From: Symsagittifera roscoffensis
Taxonomy: Eukaryota; Xenacoelomorpha; Acoela; Convolutidae
Reading direction: 5' to 3'
DNA length: 64,000 nt
NCBI RefSeq assembly: GCF_963678635.1
Contig: NC_087069.1
Coordinates: forward strand, 47,200,276-47,264,275
The notes under the pieces are model-generated. The model was not told the origin of the DNA, ran no database searches, and saw only the letters and a list, made by a program, of their open reading frames with translations. Positions 9,587-18,514 of the stretch are shown one piece after another. The position numbers were made by a program, and so were the translations under genes. How positions within the stretch are numbered: position 1 is the stretch's first letter; the number at the start of each line of letters is the position of its first letter.

Positions 9587-9871
9587 GTGGACCGGGATAA
9601 AGAGGGTGTAGAGGTAGAACAAAATCTGCTGCAGGACTATTTGTCCGGGGAGACGGATGATGAGAAGAACCAGCGATCACGAGTTCAACACCCGCGACAA
9701 GAAAATTTGTCCGGGGAGTCTGAGATAGACGAGAAAATTCCTGACGAGAAACAGGACCTAGAGAACAAGGTTATGTCCGGGGAGTTCAGATGGATGCGAA
9801 GAAAGCACAGACATGATCTGGAGGAGCGTGCAGTCTCCAGCACAACCTCTTCGACAGATTATAATACATGA
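9587..9871 (+). CDS. Charged linker ORF with repeated SGE motifs
   Basis: 94 aa, highly charged. Three spaced repeats read LSGE, LSGE and MSGE, and at the DNA level each is the identical 11-mer TGTCCGGGGAG (9642, 9708, 9774). It is in frame with the integrase ORF, from which it is separated only by a TGA at 9869-9871. The DNA-level identity suggests selection on, or copying of, the nucleotide motif rather than the peptide. Confidence 0.6.
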   Translation: MDRDKEGVEVEQNLLQDYLSGETDDEKNQRSRVQHPRQENLSGESEIDEKIPDEKQDLENKVMSGEFRWMRRKHRHDLEERAVSSTTSSTDYNT

Positions 9872-9880
9872 AGCTCAGGA

Positions 9881-11422
9881 ATGAACACCTATTCAGACAG
9901 GAATTCGAGCTCGGGATCAGAACTGTCAGAACTGGCGATACACACGCTACTAGTGGAAACTCGGGCGAGGGATCTGGACAGAGAGGTGTACCAGGATCCT
10001 GACAGTGATCGCTACCTTATACCGAGCGAAAGAGTCTTTGACAACGCAGCGGATGACTTGGAGACAGTAGCGGTATCGAAACGCTCGATAAGCCTGTTGC
10101 CGCAGAAAGCGGTAGTCAGGACTGATCTTCTGCCGTTTGAACAAGAAGCACAACCGTTGGCGAAGATTTGGTGCGTTAAGATGGAAGAAGACACAGATCA
10201 GCCCAACGAGCTGAATAGTCAGATGAGGGTCATGAAGACGTACTTGAAGGCGAGATACAGACTCTCGGACCTTCTAAGGGCGCAGAGAAATGATCGCATG
10301 ACAAGCAACCTGAAAACGTGGATCGAGAATGGTTCTCCGGACAAAGGGGACCTCGAGGAAGATAGTTATCGCATCCTGAGACAATACTTCATGCAGAAGG
10401 AAGGGAGGTTATATTTGAACAAGGACGGGATTGTGGCTTGCAAAAGAAGGGAGGAAGACAGAGTCCTATACAAGTATAACGCGATAGTGTTAACGCAACT
10501 CTATCAGGCAGAACTATTATTCAGGTCACATGATCAAATGGGCCATCAGGGGATCGACAAAGTATATCAGAGGATCCTGAAGCGCTATGAGTGGCCTGGG
10601 ATGAAAAAGGCATGCGAGAAATGGGTAACAGCATGTATGTCATGCCAACAGGTCAAGGATCCTAGGAAGTTGCGATTTCCTTTACAATCGATCGAGTCGT
10701 CTGAATTCAACGAAGTGGTGCAAATAGATCACCAAAAGATATGCATGACAGACAATGGTTACAATCAGGTGCTGGCCATGATAGATCATTTTACGAAGTA
10801 TGCAGAGGCCGTGCCCTGCATAACTGCCTCGGCGGAAGAGACATGCGACCACCTGATCAATACGTGGATAGCAAGACATGGTTGTCCGATGACGTTTCAA
10901 TCGGATAATGGAACAGTTTTCGTAGGAGAGCTTACGAAAGAGCTTATGAGACGCTCACAGGTCGCTCAAGCTCACTCCAAGACATACCACCCTCAAACGA
11001 ATGGCTTAGTGGAAAGACAGAATAGGACGTTAGTGTCGATGCTGAGAGTATATTGTTCCAGGTACATGACCGATTGGGACAGATACCTTCCACAGGTGAT
11101 GGGAGCATATAACAGCACGCAACACTCCACCACTGGAGTGAGTCCACACATGATGCTAACTGGACACGAAAAGTCTTTACCCTTAACCTTCTTCTACCCA
11201 GAATATGAGGGAAAGAAAACGTCCCCACAGGTCTACGTGAGGGATGTGATCAGACGCCAACAGGAGTTGAACGATTTTTGTAGACGAAACACTCAGCAGG
11301 CACAGGCAAGGCAGAGGAAAAAATTCGACAAGAAAGCAGCTGGTGCAAAGGCTTACTCGGTGGGAGACTACGTATGGGTATTTCAGAACGTTATACCACC
11401 GAAAAGGACAAAGTGCTTCTAA
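9881..11422 (+). CDS. Integrase (zinc-binding and D,D-35-E core)
   Basis: 513-aa ORF. An HHCC zinc-binding module spans residues 217, 222, 252 and 255 (HDQMGHQG...CMSCQ). The catalytic triad is D283 (QIDH), D342 (SDNG) and E378 (GLVERQ), with exactly 35 residues between the last two. This enzyme would join the reverse-transcribed DNA to the host genome. The core reads as intact. The last ~15 codons leave the frame: the GPY/F-type C-terminal domain continues in the overlapping ORF at 11,374, implying a one-base shift near 11,400. Confidence 0.9.
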   Translation: MNTYSDRNSSSGSELSELAIHTLLVETRARDLDREVYQDPDSDRYLIPSERVFDNAADDLETVAVSKRSISLLPQKAVVRTDLLPFEQEAQPLAKIWCVKMEEDTDQPNELNSQMRVMKTYLKARYRLSDLLRAQRNDRMTSNLKTWIENGSPDKGDLEEDSYRILRQYFMQKEGRLYLNKDGIVACKRREEDRVLYKYNAIVLTQLYQAELLFRSHDQMGHQGIDKVYQRILKRYEWPGMKKACEKWVTACMSCQQVKDPRKLRFPLQSIESSEFNEVVQIDHQKICMTDNGYNQVLAMIDHFTKYAEAVPCITASAEETCDHLINTWIARHGCPMTFQSDNGTVFVGELTKELMRRSQVAQAHSKTYHPQTNGLVERQNRTLVSMLRVYCSRYMTDWDRYLPQVMGAYNSTQHSTTGVSPHMMLTGHEKSLPLTFFYPEYEGKKTSPQVYVRDVIRRQQELNDFCRRNTQQAQARQRKKFDKKAAGAKAYSVGDYVWVFQNVIPPKRTKCF

Positions 11423-12180
11423 AAAAGTGGAGGGGACCCTTCATGATTACAGAGGTGCACCAGGAGGGACGCTTTTATAGACTGAGTACTTGCCGAGCCG
11501 CCCACTATGAGAACATCAAGCCACACAATCCATCGACAGAAGACTGGTGTATACCTGCAGACGTGGAAGAAGGGGATTATCTAATGATGAATCCTGCTTG
11601 TGAGGTCAATGAAAAAGGCACCAGGGAGAAGAACGATGGAAACGAAGTCGTAGAGGAAGGTACGGATACACCGCCGGACCTGGATCCAAACGAACAAATC
11701 GAAGCGGACGATGAAACCTTACCCTACGCAGAGGAAGATTGGCAGGATCCCGAACAGATAGAGGTTCGAAAGAACTTGGAACCGGATCTTCCGTTCACCA
11801 TACAGACTCGTCAGAAGGATGGGATGAGATCAAGAAAGAAATACAATCCTTACGGTGACGACTTTGTAGTGGATAGGATAGATCTAAAGAAGATAGTGGA
11901 GGAAGTAGTGGGTCTAGAGGAAATAACTGTGTCACAAGACATTGACATAGTCGATGATCACGACGATGAGTGGGTTGACGACTGGTCGAAACCCGAGGTA
12001 GAATTCGACGATGAGCAACAGCAGTCATATGAACAAGACCTGACGAACCTGCGTGTCTTAGAGTGGCTGAATGAAACGACCTCGGATCCAGAAGAGACCA
12101 GTGTCACGATTCAAGACGTGGATCGTGGAAGCATGAAATACATCAAGACCGAACGAGATGATCCTTCCTGGGCTGCCTAG
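11374..12180 (+). CDS. Integrase C-terminal domain plus long acidic tail
   Basis: 268-aa ORF overlapping the integrase core. It starts with WRGPFMITEV, a GPY/F-type module as found at Ty3/gypsy integrase C-termini. The remainder is very rich in Asp and Glu (DDHDDEWVDDW and similar) with no chromodomain visible. Probably the last part of pol; needs a frameshift to join the core. Confidence 0.75.
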   Translation: MGISERYTTEKDKVLLKKWRGPFMITEVHQEGRFYRLSTCRAAHYENIKPHNPSTEDWCIPADVEEGDYLMMNPACEVNEKGTREKNDGNEVVEEGTDTPPDLDPNEQIEADDETLPYAEEDWQDPEQIEVRKNLEPDLPFTIQTRQKDGMRSRKKYNPYGDDFVVDRIDLKKIVEEVVGLEEITVSQDIDIVDDHDDEWVDDWSKPEVEFDDEQQQSYEQDLTNLRVLEWLNETTSDPEETSVTIQDVDRGSMKYIKTERDDPSWAA

Positions 12181-12260
12181 GAAGGACGACTACTAATTCC
12201 AGCTTCTAACCTTGACTTGATACCCGGTATGCGATCGACGAGGACGTCGATGGATATTTT

Positions 12261-12271
12261 TGTCCGGGGAG
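12261..12271 (+). other. Internal copy of the polypurine-tract motif
   Basis: TTTTTGTCCGGGGAGTGGGGGTAGG here repeats the TGTCCGGGGAG that precedes the 3' LTR at 23,004, in non-coding sequence between pol and the macro ORF. The following purine run makes it a candidate central plus-strand primer. Confidence 0.45.
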
Positions 12272-12296
12272 TGGGGGTAGGACTTACCCACACTGA

Positions 12297-12881
12297 AAAC
12301 TTGATGATAAAAAATTAAGAATAGCAAGAGAAACAGGAGACTTAGAAGCAGAAACAGGCAAAGAACCTAAGAAACCTGACATAGGCAGGATAGTTGAGTC
12401 ATATTTTAATTTACCAAATGAATATTCTAGTAACCTAATACTAACAGACAGTGATTTCATACTCACAGACAGAACATGTGCGATAGCGATCACCGCAGAC
12501 ATGAGTTTTAGGACAGCGCTAGCGGCAGATTTTAAGAGGGAATACAAAAACGTGGAATTCCTTTGGAAGCAAAGACCAGGGATAGGGGGCGCAGCAGCCT
12601 TACCTCCGGCGGTGTCGCAGATACCGGGAAAATACTTATGCTTCTTGGTAACGAGGGCGACGGAAAAGCAGCACGTGGACCCAGAGAACCTAGTCTTGTC
12701 CTTGACGAGGCTGAGGGACTTCCTTGTCGAAATGGACGTGAGGGAACTCTCGCTTCCTGTGTACGATCCAAACAGAGGAAGACCGCATCCTCGGGAATTG
12801 TACGCGCTTGTACACGTGATATTCTCTGATACGAATATACAAGTGTACCTACATAAGAAATATTACTTAACTATAGGCTGA
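12297..12881 (+). CDS. Macro-domain-like protein
   Basis: The frame is open from 12,297; the first ATG is at 12,501 (126 aa from there), but the domain seems to need the upstream part. The order of elements fits small macro domains of the TARG1 (OARD1)/Poa1p kind: a strand before an Asp-containing loop (AIAITADMSFRTALAADFK), a central strand FLVTRAT, a helix with LVLSLTRLRDFL, a strand LSLPVY with a loop, a helix YALVHVIF, and a last strand IQVYL. Known macro domains bind or hydrolyse ADP-ribose; here the usual glycine-rich ligand loops (GxGxA and GCG-type) are not conserved, so activity is doubtful. It has no identified start near the open-frame limit. Family call by eye. Confidence 0.5.
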   Translation, partial: KLDDKKLRIARETGDLEAETGKEPKKPDIGRIVESYFNLPNEYSSNLILTDSDFILTDRTCAIAITADMSFRTALAADFKREYKNVEFLWKQRPGIGGAAALPPAVSQIPGKYLCFLVTRATEKQHVDPENLVLSLTRLRDFLVEMDVRELSLPVYDPNRGRPHPRELYALVHVIFSDTNIQVYLHKKYYLTIG

Positions 12882-13280
12882 GTGATGGGCGAGAGGGAGT
12901 TAGGCCAAAGACTAAGTTGTATGTAATATGTGGTATGTGTGTTATGTTATGTTATGTAATGTGTTAGGTTATTAAGATCATGGGTAAGTAGGGGTTAGTG
13001 ACCATGAACAACTAAATGACGATCTTGGGAATAGATCCAAAGTTTGGACTGTCCAATCTTAGGTCGAATTCCAAAATTTTAGAAACCAATTGATTTTAAT
13101 AAATTTTAGGATGAATATCTTTTTATCTGAACTGTCTTTAAGCAAATTTTAACGATATATGTTAAGGTGAAACAGACAAGTATGATATTTGTGACTTCTT
13201 TTCTAGATCCTGATTGATCATTTAATAACTCACTTGAGTCAGATATCGAATCGAATCAAATCAAACTTGAAAAGAATAGA
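12882..13280 (+). other. Spacer between macro ORF and coiled-coil ORF
   Basis: About 400 bp, AT-rich, with a tatgtta microsatellite-like run near 12,920-12,965. No ORF. Could hold a promoter or splice site for the downstream ORFs; none is evident. Confidence 0.5.
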
Positions 13281-14382
13281 ATGGACAACTTCAACCTGGA
13301 TGAATTGATGGACCTGGCAGAGGCATATGTGGGACCGATGGTAGATGCGATCTATCGTCGGCTGATCGATCGAGACTTCGCTCTGGAGGACCCAGAGGTA
13401 GTCATGTTGCTGACCGCCCTGATCAACATCTTAGGGCACGACAACCGTGGGGACCGCCCCACGGAAGTCCTGTTGATGGCAGCATATGGAGAAAGAGGAG
13501 TACTAGACCGCCCAAACATGAGAGTGATGAGGTGGAGAAACGGGGCTCTCTCAGGGAGTGACTTGGCGAATGAGCCTGGATTGGGAAGTTCTAGGACTTA
13601 CCAACCAGGTGAGATGCCAATGCCCTCTAAGCCTAAACCTGGGCTGACGAGAATGCATCGGGAGATGAACAGCGAGGCGACCTCGTCTTTTTCACCACTG
13701 AGAGCAGCTGTGCCACCAAAAAGGGGCGAAAGTAGCATAGAAGGTCCAGACGAACCAAACCAAGCAAGATCTGGACGAGATGAACGATCAGCTGAGAAGT
13801 ACGAAGAAGGAGCTGGACGAGATGACCAGAAGCATGCTCCAGATGGAGGAAGATCGGGACATGCGGAGAAAGTTGTTTGAAGACTGCAACAAAAAGCAGG
13901 GTCAAGAGATTGAGCGCTTAAGAGCGATCGGAGCAGGTGGCGTTGACAACGGCCGTGGAGAAAGTGATACCTGCAAGGGATATTCCTCGTGGGCAGTCCC
14001 CGATGGAGCTCTTGACGCCTCGAGAAATGAGTCAAACAACGGAGACACGCTTGCTTCCAGCAGAGACAAATCGAGAACAATCCCGGATCCTAGTGACACT
14101 TTGGGTGATCCCGTCGTAGAACAGACAGTGAGGAAGCTGATAGAGACAGCTGGACGATTGGTCGCTAACAAGAATGCACCAGGTTCCGGGGTGACTGCAC
14201 CCTATGGAACGATTGACGATACGGGCAGAGTACAACTCTCCCAGACCGTGATCAGACAAGGGATAAGTAACGTGACACCACTCATGGGGAGCTCGAGAAT
14301 CCCAGAGAGGAAAGTACGGAAGATGCCAGCGAAGAAAGTGTCTCGCATAATAGACGTGCAGAAGAATAATCAATTGAAATAA
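13281..14382 (+). CDS. Unrecognised ORF with helical N-terminus and coiled coil (one frameshift)
   Basis: Starts with ATG (MDNFNLDELMDLAEAY). Residues 1-80 look all-helical, then a Pro/Ser-rich linker follows. At about 13,770-13,790 the reading switches to the overlapping frame (13,780-14,382), which continues as a coiled coil (STKKELDEMTRSMLQMEED) and ends in a basic tail. The continuity of coiled coil across the overlap suggests one protein of about 365 aa broken by a single indel. A helical N-terminus plus coiled coil would suit a displaced structural (gag-like) protein, but I see no CCHC knuckle; function unknown. Confidence 0.55.
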
Positions 14383-14448
14383 AATTTCACGGGAGTTCCG
14401 GAGACAGATCCGAGGGCCTGCTTCAATCGAGCTACCTGAAGCCCGGCT

Positions 14449-15499
14449 GTGAACCTGCAGCAACCACCACTCGGGACATCTCATCTGATATTGGGAGACA
14501 GCTTAGTCAGAGTGCTGTCGAATTTGAGGACCTCGTGGGTCACCACGGTGATGGCCTTTGGAGGCGCGACGATAGCCCAATTATATCGGATGGTGGAACT
14601 GATGAATCCAGGGAAGATTCCCAATGTGATGATCTTAGTTGGGACGAATGACATCTCCAGAGGTTCAGACGAGCAGGAAGCACTGTGGGAGTCAATGATG
14701 GTGTGTTTGTTTACTACTCTCTGGCAGAAATTCAGTTGCGCGGTACTGACCGTTTGCACTGTGCAAATGAACGAACGCGAGAAGCCTGACAGCATCAGGA
14801 AGAAGGCACAACAAGGGAGTCATAAGATGGAACAACATCTTGAGGAACCTAGCAAGTCGAAATGCCGGAAGAATGATCCTCATGGACATCGAACATGAGT
14901 TGAGAGCCATGGATCAGGCCAGACTGACCACGGATGGCATCCACTTCGACAATATTGAAGGACAAGCTTGGTTGAATCGAGTCTTCCAAGAGCGGTTGGA
15001 TGAGCTGGAAGCAGAACTATTTGACAGAGGAGTGCTCAAGGAAGAGGGAACGGTGAGTGATGGGGTGATTACCACCTTTGTGCCTCCTAGCCTGGAAACA
15101 CGCTTGGGTTTGGTCCCGGCCGTCACGAATTACCGGCAACAAAGCTCCAGCGAACCAGGTCGAAGAACAGACGTACAGGATCGGTTTGGAGAAGCACCGA
15201 TGAGGAGGACTATTCATCCTAGGAGAAGAATAGGACCTGTCAACCAACCAATCGAAGAGGCAGCAGGCACATCTAGATCGGACACTAGATCGGAGACGAC
15301 GAGTACCAGTCGAGAGGAGAGACCGAGCAGAGGCTCATTGATGTGGTCGAGACCCATACCGTCTCCCTGGCATATATACAGAGACGAACTAATGAAGCTG
15401 GACCTACAGAGAGTAAGCTTCATCGAAGATGCAAGGAGGATGCTGAATGGAACGATGCTATCCATCCGCAGAATGTACTCAATAACCGGCGTAGACTGA
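14449..15499 (+). CDS. GDSL/SGNH-hydrolase-like protein (one frameshift)
   Basis: The first part (14,449 to about 14,800) contains block I, ILGDSL, with Ser at 14,500; a block II-like AFGGATIAQLYR; and block III, VGTND, with Asn at 14,647. The second part (frame from 14,840) has block V, TTDGIHFD, with Asp at 14,933 and His at 14,942. Together these are the Ser-Gly-Asn-His/Asp set of the SGNH esterase/lipase superfamily, in the right order and spacing for a domain of about 180 aa. The two parts are joined by an indel near 14,790-14,840. GDSL-type ORFs are known in some non-LTR, Penelope-like and bdelloid rotifer LTR retroelements, where a membrane-related role was suggested. A Ser/Arg-rich tail follows and runs to the TGA at 15,497. 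Confidence 0.75.
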
Positions 15500-18400
15500 T
15501 TGATAGCCACTAGCATAAATTTCAGCTCCACGACGGCCTTGAGATTTGCTGACTTGGAGGGACTGCCCTCTAACAACACGATGGGACCAGTGAATGCGAG
15601 ACCGTTGCAAGATGTAAGACTGAATCATGATGAAGGGAATCGTGAAGAGAGACCAGGAAGATTCCTGACGACGAGAGCGCCGATTGTACAACACGTGAAG
15701 ATATTCAGGCAGCTGACGACACCACCTGGTCATGTGAAGGAGAGAGTGTACCCAAAACTAGTGAACCAAGATGGTGATGCCCAGAGATATGGCGGATTGA
15801 CAGCGATAAAGAAAGATGAGACCATCTTCGCCGCCTATGACAAAGCAGAGATGAGGAAGGCCAAGATTATGGTAGTAGCGAATTCAGAGTTCGTGTACAC
15901 CTCCAAGTCTTTGTTTTGGCCGGACGTCATAATGTTGGCCGCGGTTGACCTAGACCTATTGAAATCAGTATCTTTGGCTATAGGGGTACAAAGGCAGACA
16001 GACATGAACCCAATTACAATTGTGTTTGCTGGCATCAATGACCATCTACACAGTAGAGGTTTTCTGAGCAGGCTCAGAGATCCTACAACAGCAGAAAACG
16101 CGGTATGGCCAGCGATAAAAGACATCCTGGAGTCGATGGGTGAAGTGGTGGATGCGACGACGGAGGGGTCATTCAATAAAGTGGCATTGAGAGTAGTATT
16201 TGCGTTGTCTTCGGGATATGCACATCTCCCGGATGGACTGAAATTCGTGTATGCAATTGTGGCCTTACTTTCGGAAGGAAAATATGATGTGATCATATCA
16301 GCTCCGAATCGCATGATAGAAATGGAGAACCTGAGGCCACTTAAGGCTGAACTGCCTGCAGTATGGTCAGATATCTCAAACGCGATGAGAGGTTTCAAGG
16401 ACCACGCGCTACACATGTTAGTGTTGGACGAAGTGCTGGGGTTGGAACTGTCCAATTTCAGTCGACAACTCAAACTGAAACCGGGAATAGACGACGACCA
16501 TCGAGTGATCACGGCAATGTCCAACGACTTATGGTTCCGAGCAATGGAAGTGACAAGTGAAGACACAAGAAGAAAAAATTCACTAGAGACGAGAGCTCAT
16601 CTGGAGGCGATGGTTCTGAGAACCAAGCCGGAAGCCAACCAGTGGCTACACCTGAACCCTAGAGTAGCGGCATTGGGTGCAGATGCTTTTCAGCAAGACC
16701 CCGTAATGATCACGAAGATACATGCCTACTTGTTGAAGGAGATGAACCTGGCGGAAAATGCCGGAGAAAAAACCGCTGAGTTTGTGAACAGAATGTGTCA
16801 GATTACTCTGGAAACCTTCTGGACCCAGGAAGTGAAAGGGCAGGAGGGCTTTGAAAGGACAGACAGCATGCTAGAAGGATTGGGAGCCGGATGGACCGCG
16901 TCCTTCTTGGCAAAAGTTTACCCGAAAGTCTCGCACTATTTGATAAAGGAATTCCTCCAAGCAGTAGTGAAAGTATCGATAGTGGAACTAATAGCCTTGT
17001 TCGTGACATTCGGAGCGGAGAATTTCGTGAAAGGACCGGCGATACTGCTCACCGATGGAATACAGAACCTGCGGCTAGATGGACTTCTGACATTGATCGC
17101 AATTACCCACGGAAACTTGGCACGTTGTCCAGAGCAGATGAAAGAGAGAGTGAGGAACTTGGATATGAAGAAATCCACGGACTCGTGGAACAAGATAAGA
17201 GACCTGAGACACACTCTTATCCAATATCTCTTACAGCAAAATCGCTTTGGAACGGGAGAAGACGAGACGATTGAAAGAGAGGAAGATGTTAGACGACATG
17301 TTGGAGGCATGCCGCTTTTAACGAATCTGAGCTTGGCTATGAGAACCGATCCCTTGGCGCTGATCAGAGGAGTCACGGAGTTTGTGACAGTGATCTATGG
17401 ACCAGCAGTCACGTTTGCGTTCCCTGACGTTAAAGTGGAAGCATATAGGAGGACGGTGCTGCACCTGAACCTCATATCGGCAGTGGACGGTAGTACATTG
17501 AACTGGTGTGAGCAGCACACATTGCGGGAGCTCATGAGTGAAGATCTGTTATTTGCGAAAATATCGGAGCCAGAGATGGCAGTCATCAATTTTGACGATC
17601 ACTTCCGTGACCGCATGGGAGAAGTAGAAAGAGGACACATCGAGGTGTTTCCAAAGCTTTGGAATCTGAGACCCTATGACAAAACGAATGGTGAAATAAC
17701 CAGAGTGCCTCGTCTCACTGCAGCATATCACAAAGTGAGAGAAGAGACGAAGGACTGGGGCGATTACAAGAAGCTACCGGAGGCAATCCCTGAATTCCCT
17801 CTGATAAGAAGGATGTTGCTCGGAGCAGTCTCCGTGGTACAAACTCCTAGGTTGAGAGCATTCGAAACCAATGAAAGGAGAGTAGGGAATTTCGTGGGAA
17901 CGATGGATCCATACTTTGTAGGGAGAAATGCCGCCGTGTTACAGTTCACACGATTTGCATACAGGGATCAAGCGACGAGAAGGCGAATAAGCAACGCTGC
18001 TACTCCCAAGCCTGGAAGATTTGATGAGGAATGGAAGGGATTAGGCTTAGCCCCGATGAGAATGAGAGGCAGGACCGAATTGCCTGAAGCCTCATTAATC
18101 CTGACTAGCGTAAAACAGGAGATGAAAGTGGGAGGAGTACTGCAGACGAGAACCTTCCTAGCCCCTTTCGGCTGCGAAGAAATCAAAGTGGTCCATGGGA
18201 AGATAAATCGGCCGGTACACTGCTCATACCGAAATTCCAGGAAGAAGCCGACAATGACGAACAAGGACCATCGAGCCCGAACAAAGATAAGTCAGAAGGA
18301 AATGACGGACAGGGTGGAAGCCGTCAAACCGAAGAACCCATGCAACAAGATCAAGCTGGTGGGGAAGACGACAGAGCATCGACAGGAGGAACATCCAGCC

Positions 18401-18514
18401 TGGACTTCAATATCTTCAGTGATCTTGAGAACAATGCAGATACGTTGGAAACGACTGAGCCAGCGGATGAAGGCATCTCGACACTGGAGCCTCAGTCAGC
18501 CTTTATGGAAATGA
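15500..18514 (+). CDS. Large (~1000-aa) ORF of unknown function, in frame with the SGNH ORF
   Basis: 1004 codons without a stop, following the SGNH ORF in the same frame after a single TGA (15,497-15,499) and with no obvious own ATG at the start (first codon TTG). Residues about 120-190 look Rossmann-like: IMVVANSEF where SGNH block I would stand, a DVIMLAAVDLDLL strand-helix, and IVFAGIND resembling block III. This could be a second, catalytically dead SGNH-like domain. The rest (about 200-900) is mixed helix and strand with no known motif and no transmembrane segment. The last ~90 codons (basic, QEEHPAWT...) are probably out of frame, as the true frame seems to switch near 18,235. Intact length amid a broken pol is notable. 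Confidence 0.7.
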   Translation: MIATSINFSSTTALRFADLEGLPSNNTMGPVNARPLQDVRLNHDEGNREERPGRFLTTRAPIVQHVKIFRQLTTPPGHVKERVYPKLVNQDGDAQRYGGLTAIKKDETIFAAYDKAEMRKAKIMVVANSEFVYTSKSLFWPDVIMLAAVDLDLLKSVSLAIGVQRQTDMNPITIVFAGINDHLHSRGFLSRLRDPTTAENAVWPAIKDILESMGEVVDATTEGSFNKVALRVVFALSSGYAHLPDGLKFVYAIVALLSEGKYDVIISAPNRMIEMENLRPLKAELPAVWSDISNAMRGFKDHALHMLVLDEVLGLELSNFSRQLKLKPGIDDDHRVITAMSNDLWFRAMEVTSEDTRRKNSLETRAHLEAMVLRTKPEANQWLHLNPRVAALGADAFQQDPVMITKIHAYLLKEMNLAENAGEKTAEFVNRMCQITLETFWTQEVKGQEGFERTDSMLEGLGAGWTASFLAKVYPKVSHYLIKEFLQAVVKVSIVELIALFVTFGAENFVKGPAILLTDGIQNLRLDGLLTLIAITHGNLARCPEQMKERVRNLDMKKSTDSWNKIRDLRHTLIQYLLQQNRFGTGEDETIEREEDVRRHVGGMPLLTNLSLAMRTDPLALIRGVTEFVTVIYGPAVTFAFPDVKVEAYRRTVLHLNLISAVDGSTLNWCEQHTLRELMSEDLLFAKISEPEMAVINFDDHFRDRMGEVERGHIEVFPKLWNLRPYDKTNGEITRVPRLTAAYHKVREETKDWGDYKKLPEAIPEFPLIRRMLLGAVSVVQTPRLRAFETNERRVGNFVGTMDPYFVGRNAAVLQFTRFAYRDQATRRRISNAATPKPGRFDEEWKGLGLAPMRMRGRTELPEASLILTSVKQEMKVGGVLQTRTFLAPFGCEEIKVVHGKINRPVHCSYRNSRKKPTMTNKDHRARTKISQKEMTDRVEAVKPKNPCNKIKLVGKTTEHRQEEHPAWTSISSVILRTMQIRWKRLSQRMKASRHWSLSQPLWK

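Noticed and set aside
15500-18514. RNA-dependent polymerase, suggested by size
   Set aside because: No GDD or other polymerase motif; GIDDDHR lacks the context.
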